Both the position numbers and the translations under genes were made by a program. The notes under the pieces are model-generated. The model was not told where the DNA came from, ran no database searches, and saw only the letters and a program-made list of their open reading frames with translations. A stretch of DNA of 64,000 nt from Streptomyces lichenis (lineage in GTDB: Bacteria > Actinomycetota > Actinomycetes > Streptomycetales > Streptomycetaceae): the NCBI RefSeq assembly GCF_023218175.1, contig NZ_JALPTH010000008.1:153201-217200 (forward strand), given 5' to 3'. How positions within the stretch are numbered: the stretch's first letter is position 1; the number at the start of each line of letters is the position of its first letter. Of this stretch, positions 17,780 to 26,837 are shown in pieces.

Positions 17780-20689
17780 ATGACCGTCTGCACCTCGGCT
17801 CGGACCGACCACACCGGACGGTCCGAGCCCACCTCTCCCCCTTCACGCGGCACCCGTTTCCGACGGACCCACCGCCGTTCGGGCCCGGGGGAGGAAGGCG
17901 GCTCCGGTCGGCGGGGTGACGGCCGGTCCGGCGGGGGCGGCCTACGGGGGCGGTACGGCCGTCCCGGCGGCGGTGGCCGGCGCGTGCACGTCCGGGGCGT
18001 CGATGTGTCCGCCTCCATCGCCGTCTTCCTCATCGCGCTGCCGCTCTCCCTCGGTATCGCGCTCGCCACCAGCGCCCCGCTCCAGGCCGGTCTGGTGGCG
18101 GCGGCCGCGGGCGGCCTGGTGGCCGGGCGGCTCGGCGGCTCACCCCTCCAGGTCAGCGGGCCGGCGGCCGGACTGACCCTGGTCACGGCCGACCTGATCC
18201 AGAGGTTCGGCTGGCGCACCACCTGCGCCATCACCGTGCTCGCCGGTCTCGCCCAGCTCGGGCTGTCCCTGCTGCGGGTGGCCCGGTCGGCCCTCGCCGT
18301 CTCCCCGGCGATCGTGCACGGCATGCTGGCCGGGATCGGGGTCACCATCGCCCTCGCCCAGCTGCACGTGGTGCTCGGCGGCACCCCGCAGAGCTCGGCC
18401 GTGGCCAACGTCCTGGGCCTGCCCGCCCAGCTGGCCGACCTGCATCCGGCGGCCCTCTCCGTCAGCCTGGTCACCATCGCCGTGCTCCTGCTGTGGCCAC
18501 GGCTCGGCGGCCGGATCGGGCACGCCCTGCGCAAGGCCCCGGCCGCACTGGTCGCCGTCGGCGCCGCCACCCTGCTCGCCGTGCTCGGCGGGATCGCCGT
18601 CCCCCGGGTGGAGCTGCCGTCCTGGTCCAGCCACGCCCTGCCCGGGCTCCCGGAGGGCCCGGTGCTCGGCATCGCCACGGGCGTGCTGACCATCACCCTG
18701 GTGACCAGCGTCCAGTCGCTGCTGTCGGCCGTCGCCGTCGACAAGCTGGTCGCCGCCCGGCCGGACCCGGCCACCCATGTCCCGCGCTCCGACCTGGACC
18801 GGGAGCTGGCCGGCCAGGGCGCGGCCAACATCCTCTCCGGCGCCCTCGGGGGCCTGCCCGTCGCCGGGGTCGCGGTGCGCAGCGTGGCCAATGTGTCGGC
18901 GGGGGCGATGAGCCGCCACTCCACGATGCTCCACGGGCTGTGGATCGTGCTGGCGGCCCTCGTCCTCGTCCCCGTGCTGGATCTGATCCCGCTGCCGGCG
19001 CTCGCCGCGCTCGTCATGGTCATCGGCGTGCAGATGGTCAGCATCACCCGGATCCGCACCGTCACCCGACACCGCGAGGCGCTGGTGTACGCGGTGACGG
19101 TGAGCGGGGTCGTGCTCATCGGCATCCTGGAGGGCGTGGCCCTCGGCATCCTGGTCGCCGGCGGCACCGCCATGCACCGGCTGACCCACACCCGGATCAC
19201 CCGGGAGACGGAGGACGGCCTCCAGCGGGTACGGGTGCGGGGCCAGCTGACCTTCCTGGCCGTGCCCCGCCTGAGCCGCGCCCTGCACCAGATCCCGCAC
19301 GGGGCACGGGTGGTGGTCGAGCTGGACGGGTCCTTCATGGACCACGCCGCCTATGAGGCCCTCCAGGACTGGCAGACCGCCCACACCGCCCGGGGCGGCC
19401 GAGTGGAGATGACGGGCCGGGCGGGGGTACGGATCGGTGAGCGGTCCGGCCGGTCCGTCCGGTCCACGTGCTGCCGGCCATGGACGCCCTGGCGCAACCA
19501 CCACTGCGGCACCCACCCGGCCTCCGCGCCCGAGGAGACCGGCGGCGGTGGCCGGGCCACCGGGCAGACCGGCGGCGGTGGCTACCAACTCGCCAGCGGG
19601 ATCAGCTCGTTCCAGCGCGACACGGCTCCGCTGGTACGCGAGGAGCTGGCCCGGCTGGCCCGGGAGGGGCAGCGGCCCTCGCAGCTCTTCCTCACCTGCT
19701 CCGACTCCCGGGTGGTGACCAGCATGATCACCGCGAGCGGCCCGGGCGACCTGTTCACCGTGCGCAACGTGGGCAACCTGGTGCCACCGCCCGGCCGCGC
19801 GAGCGGTGACGAAAGCGGCGACGACTCGGTCGCCGCGGCCATCGAGTACGCGGTGGATGTGCTGCACGTCCAGTCGATCACCATCTGCGGCCACTCGGGC
19901 TGCGGCGCCATGCAGGCCCTGCTCGACGCCGACGGCGACGCGAACGGCACCCCGGCGGCGGACGGCGACGCGGACGGCAACGCGGTGGGGGGCGGCGACT
20001 GGGCAGGGGACGGTGCCCCGGCGGCGGGCACCACGCCGCTGGGTCGCTGGCTGCGGCACGGCAAGCCCAGCCTGCTCCGGCTGAGGGACGGCCACCGCGC
20101 CGGAGTCCGGCTCGCGGGCCGGCAACCGGCCGACGCGGTCGAGCAGCTCTGCCTGACCAACGTGGTCCAGCAACTGGAGCATCTGCGGGCCCACCCCTCG
20201 GTGGCCCGAGGTCTGGCCCTGGGCACGCTGGAGCTGCATGGGATGTACTTCCACGTGGGCGAGGCCCAGGCCTACCTCCTGACGGGCGACCAGGTCCGTG
20301 GCGAGGGCACGGAGGAAGCGGTGGCGGTGGGGGCCGTGCCGACGGGGGCTGTGATGGGGGACGCGGTGCCGAGGGACGCGGTGCCGGCGGAGGCGGTCTC
20401 GTCGGCGCACACGGGCGGCGCCCCGGCGACGAGCGGAGCGGAACCGCACAGCCCCCGGCCGCCGCACCCGGAGGCGCGCGACGATTCCCGCCCACCGCGA
20501 CCGGACGCAGATGAAGACATGCGAGGCGAGGGCACGCGGGGCACGGACATGCGGCCCCTGGGCCGAGAACCGGACCGGGCACCGGACCAGGCGCCGGACC
20601 AGGGGCATCTGTTCGACCGGATCACCGCCTCCTCTCCACCCACCACCCAGCCCTCCTCTCCGCGAGGGCGGGTGACGCACTCGAACTGA
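17780..20689 (+). CDS. SulP transporter-STAS-carbonic anhydrase fusion
   Basis: 969 residues. A basic Gly/Arg N-tail (1-75) leads to a SulP/SLC26 permease of about 11 membrane segments (about 85-480). A STAS domain (about 495-560; VRGQLTFLAVPRLSRAL) follows, then a beta-carbonic anhydrase (about 615-840) with zinc ligands in CSDSRVV and HSGCGAM. This natural fusion implies bicarbonate transport coupled to CO2 hydration at the cytoplasmic face. A Gly/Asp-rich loop interrupts the anhydrase, and the last 130 residues are low-complexity Pro/Ala/Asp. The ATG at 17780 has GGAGGAG nine bases upstream. Confidence 0.9.
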   Translation: MTVCTSARTDHTGRSEPTSPPSRGTRFRRTHRRSGPGEEGGSGRRGDGRSGGGGLRGRYGRPGGGGRRVHVRGVDVSASIAVFLIALPLSLGIALATSAPLQAGLVAAAAGGLVAGRLGGSPLQVSGPAAGLTLVTADLIQRFGWRTTCAITVLAGLAQLGLSLLRVARSALAVSPAIVHGMLAGIGVTIALAQLHVVLGGTPQSSAVANVLGLPAQLADLHPAALSVSLVTIAVLLLWPRLGGRIGHALRKAPAALVAVGAATLLAVLGGIAVPRVELPSWSSHALPGLPEGPVLGIATGVLTITLVTSVQSLLSAVAVDKLVAARPDPATHVPRSDLDRELAGQGAANILSGALGGLPVAGVAVRSVANVSAGAMSRHSTMLHGLWIVLAALVLVPVLDLIPLPALAALVMVIGVQMVSITRIRTVTRHREALVYAVTVSGVVLIGILEGVALGILVAGGTAMHRLTHTRITRETEDGLQRVRVRGQLTFLAVPRLSRALHQIPHGARVVVELDGSFMDHAAYEALQDWQTAHTARGGRVEMTGRAGVRIGERSGRSVRSTCCRPWTPWRNHHCGTHPASAPEETGGGGRATGQTGGGGYQLASGISSFQRDTAPLVREELARLAREGQRPSQLFLTCSDSRVVTSMITASGPGDLFTVRNVGNLVPPPGRASGDESGDDSVAAAIEYAVDVLHVQSITICGHSGCGAMQALLDADGDANGTPAADGDADGNAVGGGDWAGDGAPAAGTTPLGRWLRHGKPSLLRLRDGHRAGVRLAGRQPADAVEQLCLTNVVQQLEHLRAHPSVARGLALGTLELHGMYFHVGEAQAYLLTGDQVRGEGTEEAVAVGAVPTGAVMGDAVPRDAVPAEAVSSAHTGGAPATSGAEPHSPRPPHPEARDDSRPPRPDADEDMRGEGTRGTDMRPLGREPDRAPDQAPDQGHLFDRITASSPPTTQPSSPRGRVTHSN

Positions 20690-20788
20690 CGTATCCGTGA
20701 ACCGGGGTCCGGTGGGCCCCGTGAACAGGGGAGGCGGCCTCCTCCGTCCACCGCCCGGGAGGAGGGGGTCGCCGTCCGGGGGCCGGGG

Positions 20789-20804
20789 CCACCCGTGCGG
20801 GTGG
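20789..20804. terminator. Short hairpin downstream of SulP gene
   Basis: CCACCCG and CGGGTGG around a TG dinucleotide, 100 bases past the stop. It is the most terminator-like element before acsA; another weaker one (GGGGTCC / GGGCCCC) is near 20704. Confidence 0.4.
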
Positions 20805-20948
20805 CGGGCCGTACAGGCGTCCCCTCACCACCCCCCGCCGACTCCAAAAAGGTCTAAACCAATTCACGGGGGGCTCTTGTCACCCGGGGCTTTCGGCTGA
20901 TGAGCTATGGGCTGGGACACATAGGACGCCCTGAGAACGGGAGATGTC

Positions 20949-22904
20949 GTGAGCAACGAAAGCCTGGCCAACCTCCTCAAGGAGGAACGGCGGTTCGCGC
21001 CGCCCGCCGAGCTGGCCGCGCACGCCAATGTGAAGGCGGACGCGTACGAGCAGGCCACGGCGGACCGGCTCGGCTTCTGGGCCGAGCAGGCGCGTCGCCT
21101 CAGCTGGGAGACCGAGCCGACCGAGACCCTGGACTGGTCGAACCCGCCGTTCGCCAAGTGGTTCGCCGACGGCCGGCTGAACGTGGCGTACAACTGCGTC
21201 GACCGGCACGTCGAAGCCGGGCACGGCGACCGGGTCGCCATCCACTTCGAAGGCGAGCCGGGTGACAGCCGGGCCCTCACCTACGCCGAGCTGAAGGACG
21301 AGGTCTCCCGGGCGGCCAACGCGCTGACCGAGCTCGGCGTCCGCAAGGGCGACCGGGTCGCGGTGTATCTGCCGATGATCCCGGAGGCCGCCGTCGCCAT
21401 GCTGGCCTGCGCCCGCATCGGCGCCGCGCACTCGGTGGTCTTCGGCGGCTTCTCCGCCGACGCCGTCGCCTCCCGCATCCAGGACGCGGACGCCAAGCTG
21501 GTCATCACCGCCGACGGCGGCTACCGGCGCGGCAAGCCGTCCGCGCTCAAGCCCGCCATCGACGAGGCCGTGGCCAAGTGCCCGCAGGTCGAGCACGTGC
21601 TGGTGGTGCGCCGCACCGGGCAGGACACCGCGTTCACCGAGGGCCGGGACGTGTGGTGGCACGAGGCCGTGGGCCGCCAGTCCGCCGAGCACACCCCGGA
21701 GGCGTTCGAGGCCGAGCACCCGCTGTTCATCCTCTACACCTCCGGCACCACCGGGAAGCCCAAGGGCATCCTGCACACCTCCGGCGGCTACCTCACCCAG
21801 GCCGCCTACACCCACCACGCGGTCTTCGACCTCAAGCCGGAGACCGACGTCTACTGGTGCACCGCCGACATCGGCTGGGTCACCGGCCACTCGTACATCG
21901 TGTACGGGCCGCTGGCCAACGGCGCCACCCAGGTGATGTACGAGGGCACCCCGGACACCCCGCACCAGGGCCGGTTCTGGGAGATCGTGCAGAAGTACGG
22001 CGTCACCATCCTCTACACCGCGCCGACCGCGATCCGCACCTTCATGAAGTGGGGTGACGACATCCCGGCCAAGTTCGACCTGTCCAGCCTCCGGGTGCTG
22101 GGCTCGGTCGGCGAGCCGATCAACCCCGAGGCCTGGATCTGGTACCGGGAGAACATCGGTGCCGGAAAGACCCCGATCGTGGACACCTGGTGGCAGACCG
22201 AGACCGGCGCCATGATGATCTCGCCGCTGCCGGGGGTCACCGAGACCAAGCCGGGCTCCGCCCAGCGCGCCCTGCCGGGCATCTCGGCCACCGTCGTGGA
22301 CGACGACGCCAACGAGGTGCCCGACGGAGGCGGCGGCTACCTGGTCCTCACCGAGCCGTGGCCGTCCATGCTCCGCACCATCTGGGGCGACGACCAGCGG
22401 TTCATCGACACCTACTGGTCGCGCTTCGAGGGCAGGTACTTCGCCGGCGACGGGGCCAAGAAGGACGAGGACGGCGACATCTGGCTGCTCGGCCGGGTGG
22501 ACGACGTGATGCTGGTCTCCGGCCACAACATCTCCACCACCGAGGTCGAGTCCGCGCTCGTCTCGCACCCCAAGGTGGCCGAGGCGGCGGTCGTCGGCGC
22601 CGTGGACGAGACCACCGGCCAGGCGATCGTGGCCTTCGTCATCCTGCGCGGCACGGCCAGCGAGGACGAGTCCCTGGTGGCCGAGCTGCGCAACCACGTG
22701 GGCGCCACCCTCGGCCCCATCGCCAAGCCCAAGCGGGTCCTGCCGGTCGCCGAGCTGCCCAAGACCCGCTCCGGCAAGATCATGCGCCGGCTGCTGCGGG
22801 ACGTGGCGGAGAACCGCCAGCTCGGTGACGTCACCACGCTCACCGACTCCTCCGTCATGGACCTCATCCAGTCCAAGCTGCCGAGCGCCTCCAGCGACGA
22901 CTGA
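20949..22904 (+). CDS. acsA: Acetyl-CoA synthetase
   Basis: 651 residues, full length for AMP-forming acetate-CoA ligase, which activates acetate to acetyl-CoA through acetyl-AMP. Motifs are YTSGTTGKPKGI (P-loop-like, about 258), VDTWWQTETGAM (A5), YFAGDGAKKDEDGDIWLLGR (A7/A8, cut here to the first 20) and KTRSGKIMRR, whose Lys is the regulatory acetylation site. The GTG at 20949 follows GGGAGAT. A very strong hairpin lies downstream. Confidence 0.96.
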   Translation: MSNESLANLLKEERRFAPPAELAAHANVKADAYEQATADRLGFWAEQARRLSWETEPTETLDWSNPPFAKWFADGRLNVAYNCVDRHVEAGHGDRVAIHFEGEPGDSRALTYAELKDEVSRAANALTELGVRKGDRVAVYLPMIPEAAVAMLACARIGAAHSVVFGGFSADAVASRIQDADAKLVITADGGYRRGKPSALKPAIDEAVAKCPQVEHVLVVRRTGQDTAFTEGRDVWWHEAVGRQSAEHTPEAFEAEHPLFILYTSGTTGKPKGILHTSGGYLTQAAYTHHAVFDLKPETDVYWCTADIGWVTGHSYIVYGPLANGATQVMYEGTPDTPHQGRFWEIVQKYGVTILYTAPTAIRTFMKWGDDIPAKFDLSSLRVLGSVGEPINPEAWIWYRENIGAGKTPIVDTWWQTETGAMMISPLPGVTETKPGSAQRALPGISATVVDDDANEVPDGGGGYLVLTEPWPSMLRTIWGDDQRFIDTYWSRFEGRYFAGDGAKKDEDGDIWLLGRVDDVMLVSGHNISTTEVESALVSHPKVAEAAVVGAVDETTGQAIVAFVILRGTASEDESLVAELRNHVGATLGPIAKPKRVLPVAELPKTRSGKIMRRLLRDVAENRQLGDVTTLTDSSVMDLIQSKLPSASSDD

Positions 22905-22932
22905 CGGACGAGGACCGCCCAGAAGGAGAACG

Positions 22933-22975
22933 GGGCGCCCGGCCCGCCGTGGACCACACGGTGGGCCGGGCGCCC
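22933..22975. terminator. Very strong terminator after acsA
   Basis: GGGCGCCCGGCCC and GGGCCGGGCGCCC pair perfectly, and the stem continues to about 18 bp with one G-U pair. It starts 29 bases past the acsA stop. Confidence 0.85.
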
Positions 22976-23205
22976 TCGTACGTCCGGCACACAGCCGTCC
23001 GGCGCACAGCCGCAGGACCGGTCGAGCGTCTCCCCCGGCCGCCCGGTACGGTGAGAGGCGACAAGGGTCCGTCAAGATCGGCGGTGCGGTATCACCGGAA
23101 GCGGTGACACCGGCTTCCGCCCTGACGCCCGCACAGGTGCGCCGGGAAGTCTGGTCGGCAGGTGTTCAGCCCTGCCCGCACGCCCAGCGACCGGAGGTCC
23201 ACCCC

Positions 23206-24795
23206 GTGGCCGCGCCCAGCCCCCGTAAGCCCGACTCCGGCCGGCCCGGCCCCGGCCAGTCCGCCTCCGCAGGGACCGGCTCCCGTGAGCCCGGCCCCCG
23301 CAGCGGTGCGGCGGCGTCCCTGTTCGGGAGGCTGCCGCTGCCGGAGCGCACGTACCTCACCGACGCGCTGCGCACCGAGACGGTCGGCGGACTGCTGCTG
23401 CTGGTCGCCGCCATCGCGGCGCTGGTCTGGGCGAACACCCCGCTCGCCGGCAGCTACGAGACCGTCCGCGACGCCCATCTGGGACCCTCCGCGCTCGGGC
23501 TCGACCTGTCCGTCCAGCACTGGGCCGCCGACGGGCTGCTCACCGTCTTCTTCTTCGTCGCGGGCATCGAGCTCAAGCGCGAACTGGTCGCCGGGGAGCT
23601 GCGCGACCCCCGGGCCGCCGCCCTCCCGGTGGTCGCCGCCGTGTGCGGGATGGCCGTACCCGCCCTGGTCTACGTCCTGACCAGCACCCTCGGCGGCGGC
23701 GCGCTCGGCGGTTGGGCGGTACCGACCGCCACCGACATCGCCTTCGCGCTCGCCGTACTCGCCGTGATCGGCACCTCGCTGCCGTCCGCGCTGCGCGCGT
23801 TCCTGCTGACCCTGGCCGTGGTGGACGACCTCTTCGCCATCCTGATCATCGCGGTGTTCTTCACCAGCGACCTGGACTTCGCCGCGCTCGGCGGCGCGGT
23901 CGCCGGACTGGTGCTCTTCCGGCTGCTGCTGCGCGCGGGAGTGCGCGGCTGGTACGTGTACGTTCCGCTGGCCCTGGTCGACTGGGCGCTGATGTACAAC
24001 AGCGGCGTCCACGCCACCGTCGCCGGGGTCGCCATGGGCCTGATGCTGCGCTGCCACCGCCGGGACGGCGAGAGCCGCTCCCCCGGTGAGCGCGTCGAGC
24101 ACCTGGTCCGGCCGTTCTCCGCCGGACTGGCCGTACCGCTGTTCGCGCTCTTCTCGGCCGGGGTGCCGGTCAGCGGCGGCGCCCTGGCCGAGGTCTTCAC
24201 CCAGCCGGAGACCCTGGGCGTGGTCCTCGGCCTGGTGGTCGGCAAGACCGTGGGCGTCTTCGGCGGCACCTGGCTGGCGGCGCGCTTCACCCGGGCCTCC
24301 CTCAACGAGGACCTGGACTGGGGCGATGTCCTGGCGCTGGCCGCCCTCGCCGGGATCGGCTTCACCGTCTCGCTGCTCATCGGCGAACTGGCCTTCGGGG
24401 ACGACCCGGGGACGACTGCCGAGGTCAAGGCGGCGGTGCTGACCGGTTCGCTGATCGCCGCCGTACTCGCCACCGTGCTGCTCAGGCTCCGGGTCCGCAG
24501 ATACCGGGCGCTGTACGAGGACGAGGAGCGCGACGAGGACCGCAGCGGCGTGCCCGACATCTACGAGCAGGACGATCCGGCCCACCACCGGCGGATGGCG
24601 GCGCTGTACGAGGCGAAGGCCGCCGCGCACCGGCAGCTGGCCGAGGCCGCCGAACGCGGCAGCCCCTCGGACGCCGCCGAGGTGACGGAGGCGGCCGAGC
24701 GGGCGGACAAAGCCGAGCGGGCGGAAGGAGTCGAGCGGGCGGAAGGGGCCGAAGCGGCGGGGGCGCCGCACGACGACGGCGGCCGTCCGGCATGA
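23206..24795 (+). CDS. nhaA: Na+/H+ antiporter NhaA
   Basis: 529 residues with 12 membrane segments between about 60 and 430. The ion-binding pair is VVDDLFAIL, and FFFVAGIELKREL and TATDIAFALAVL are family signatures. NhaA exports Na+ in exchange for protons. The GTG at 23206 is fixed by GGAGGT seven bases upstream; open frame further 5' has no start signal. Residues after about 440 form a charged cytoplasmic tail rich in Glu/Ala/Arg with repeated AERA and AEG units, absent from E. coli NhaA and likely helical. Confidence 0.92.
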   Translation: MAAPSPRKPDSGRPGPGQSASAGTGSREPGPRSGAAASLFGRLPLPERTYLTDALRTETVGGLLLLVAAIAALVWANTPLAGSYETVRDAHLGPSALGLDLSVQHWAADGLLTVFFFVAGIELKRELVAGELRDPRAAALPVVAAVCGMAVPALVYVLTSTLGGGALGGWAVPTATDIAFALAVLAVIGTSLPSALRAFLLTLAVVDDLFAILIIAVFFTSDLDFAALGGAVAGLVLFRLLLRAGVRGWYVYVPLALVDWALMYNSGVHATVAGVAMGLMLRCHRRDGESRSPGERVEHLVRPFSAGLAVPLFALFSAGVPVSGGALAEVFTQPETLGVVLGLVVGKTVGVFGGTWLAARFTRASLNEDLDWGDVLALAALAGIGFTVSLLIGELAFGDDPGTTAEVKAAVLTGSLIAAVLATVLLRLRVRRYRALYEDEERDEDRSGVPDIYEQDDPAHHRRMAALYEAKAAAHRQLAEAAERGSPSDAAEVTEAAERADKAERAEGVERAEGAEAAGAPHDDGGRPA

Positions 24796-24909
24796 TCTGA
24801 GGTCGGACCACACCCTCGACGACCGGATCCGGTGGATTCCGGGAAACCGGGGCAGCAGCCGTACGGGTCCGTCGGACCGCCATAGGGTTGAAGAGAAGAG
24901 GGAGCGACG

Positions 24910-25494
24910 ATGAGCCACCCCGTCGGCAACGAGGCCAACAGCGCCGAGCGCAGCCTCGGCCAGCTGGTCGCGTCGGCCACCGCCGAGATGTCCGCGCTCG
25001 TGCACGACGAGATCGCCCTGGCCAAGGCCGAGCTGCGGCAGGACGTCAAGCGCGGCGCGACGGGCGGGGCGGCGGTCAGCGTCGCGGGCGTGTTCGCCCT
25101 GTTCTCGCTGCCCGTGCTGAGCTTCGCCGCCGCGTACGGCATCCACAACCTGGGCCTCGGTCTGGCCTGGTCCTTCCTGATCGTCGGCGCGGCGTACCTG
25201 GTGCTGGCCGGGCTGCTGGCGCTGCTGGCGGTGACCAAGTTCAAGAAGGTCAAGCCGCCGGAGCGGTCGATCGCCTCGGCGAAGCAGACGGCCGCGATCC
25301 TCGGCAACGCCAAGCCGCATCCGCGCCCGGCCCCGCTGGCGGGGGTGAGCGCCGATATGAAGCCGCTCACCGCCGTACCCGCCGACGCCCGCCCGCTCCC
25401 CGCCTCCGCCGCTTCCGTGTCCGTATCGGAGGTGTCCGTATCGGAGAAGAGCGGCGAGAGCGGCACCGGGACTGTGGGACGCTCGTCTGCATGA
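24910..25494 (+). CDS. Phage-holin-family III-like membrane protein (DUF1469)
   Basis: 194 residues. SLGQLVASATAEMSALVHDE and IALAKAELRQDV at the N-terminus are the signature of the actinobacterial holin-superfamily/DUF1469 group. Two membrane segments (about 55-75 and 85-110) follow, then a Pro/Ala/Ser-rich tail. The family name does not imply phage origin; members are chromosomal membrane proteins of unknown role. GAGGGAG precedes the ATG. The stop overlaps the next ATG (ATGA), so it is coupled to the hydrolase. Confidence 0.8.
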   Translation: MSHPVGNEANSAERSLGQLVASATAEMSALVHDEIALAKAELRQDVKRGATGGAAVSVAGVFALFSLPVLSFAAAYGIHNLGLGLAWSFLIVGAAYLVLAGLLALLAVTKFKKVKPPERSIASAKQTAAILGNAKPHPRPAPLAGVSADMKPLTAVPADARPLPASAASVSVSEVSVSEKSGESGTGTVGRSSA

Positions 25495-26444
25495 CGGTCC
25501 CCGAGAGCAGCAGCGGCAACGGCGGCGGCAACGGTGGCGGCGGTCCGGTCCGCATCGACGGACCGTGGACCCACCGCGACGTGGCGGCCAACGGAGCGCG
25601 CTTCCATATCGCCGAGATGGGCGAGGGCCCGCTCGTCCTGCTGCTGCACGGCTTCCCGCAGTTCTGGTGGACCTGGCGGCACCAGCTCCCGGCGCTCGCC
25701 GAGGCCGGGTTCCGGGCCGTGGCCATGGACCTGCGGGGGGTCGGCGGCAGCGACCGCACCCCGCGCGGTTACGACCCGGCCAACCTCGCCCTCGACATCA
25801 CCGGCGTGGTCCGGTCCCTGGGCGAGCCCGACGCGGCCCTGGTCGGCCATGACCTCGGCGGCTATCTGGCCTGGACGGCGGCGGTGATGCGGCCGAAGCT
25901 GGTGCGGCGGCTCGCGGTGTCCTCGATGCCGCACCCCCGGCGCTGGCGCTCCTCGATGCTGTCGGACTTCGCCCAGTCCCGCGCCGGGTCGTACGTCTGG
26001 GGATTCCAGCGCCCCTGGCTGCCCGAGCGTCAGCTGACCGCCGACGACGGCCGGTTGGTCGGCGAGCTGATCCGCGACTGGTCCGGCCCCCGGCTGCCCG
26101 ACGAGGAGGCGGTCGAGACCTACCGCCGGGCGATGCTGATCCCCTCCACGGCGCACTGCTCGATCGAGCCGTACCGGTGGATGGTGCGTTCGCTGGCCCG
26201 CCCGGACGGCTTCCAGTTCAACCGCCGGATGAAGCGGCCGGTGCGGGTGCCCACCCTGCATGTGCACGGTTCCCTGGATCCGGCGATGCGGACCCGCAGC
26301 GCGGCCGGTTCGGGCGAGTACGTGGAAGCGCCGTACCGCTGGCGGCTGTTCGACGGACTCGGCCATTTCCCGCACGAGGAGGACCCGGTGGCGTTCTCCA
26401 CCGAACTGGTCAACTGGCTGAAGGACCCCGAGCCCGACCGGTAG
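25491..26444 (+). CDS. Alpha/beta hydrolase, epoxide-hydrolase-like
   Basis: 317 residues. The oxyanion motif is LLHGFPQFWW, the nucleophile elbow is VGHDLGG with Asp, and the His is in FDGLGHFPHEE. Asp at the elbow and the HGFP start place it with epoxide hydrolases and haloalkane dehalogenases rather than esterases. The substrate is unknown. The Gly/Asn-rich N-tail (residues 6-18) is unusual. It is translationally coupled to the holin-like gene. Confidence 0.85.
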   Translation: MTVPESSSGNGGGNGGGGPVRIDGPWTHRDVAANGARFHIAEMGEGPLVLLLHGFPQFWWTWRHQLPALAEAGFRAVAMDLRGVGGSDRTPRGYDPANLALDITGVVRSLGEPDAALVGHDLGGYLAWTAAVMRPKLVRRLAVSSMPHPRRWRSSMLSDFAQSRAGSYVWGFQRPWLPERQLTADDGRLVGELIRDWSGPRLPDEEAVETYRRAMLIPSTAHCSIEPYRWMVRSLARPDGFQFNRRMKRPVRVPTLHVHGSLDPAMRTRSAAGSGEYVEAPYRWRLFDGLGHFPHEEDPVAFSTELVNWLKDPEPDR

Positions 26445-26585
26445 CGACCTCCCGGCGCTCGCCCGCCGACATCCCGCCGACCGCCCGCCACCGGGCGCCG
26501 GAAAGCGGCCACTTGCCGGGCGCATACGCCAATTCGGCGCTCCCCGGGCGGTTATGGACCATGGGTGCCGGGCACACGTCGGGGT

Positions 26586-26762
26586 ATGGGCTGGACGCAC
26601 GACCACGCTGACGCAGTACGCAACCGCCGCTCGGCCTCCGAGCCGCTTCCCCCCAGGGGCGGTCGCCCGGGCCAGGGCCCCGATCCCCGCCTCGGGATCT
26701 CCCGCATCCTCCGCCGCCGGGCCCGCTGGGTCTCCGCCCGACTGCGTCACACCCGGGCCTAG
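26586..26762 (+). CDS. Candidate 58-residue basic protein
   Basis: Begins MGWTHDHADAVRNRRSAS and ends RRRARWVSARLRHTRA. The composition is strongly basic, with a Gly/Pro-rich middle. GTCGGGGT lies just upstream. It fits between two convergent genes in otherwise empty DNA. No domain is recognised. Confidence 0.45.
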   Translation: MGWTHDHADAVRNRRSASEPLPPRGGRPGQGPDPRLGISRILRRRARWVSARLRHTRA

Positions 26763-26837
26763 GGCCGCGCGTCCCGTCCGGCGCCAGGGGGCCCGGCCGG
26801 GCTCGCCGCCCGGACCCCCTCCAAGACGTCCAGAGGT

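Noticed and set aside
18140..20680. 846-residue minus-strand frame opposite the SulP fusion
   Set aside because: Composition of an antisense frame in GC-rich DNA; the plus strand encodes clear conserved motifs.
23092..25320. 742-residue minus-strand frame opposite nhaA
   Set aside because: Shadow frame; nhaA on the plus strand has a defined start and motifs.
24910..25494. Prophage remnant suggested by the holin-family name
   Set aside because: No other phage genes adjoin; this family is common on actinobacterial chromosomes.
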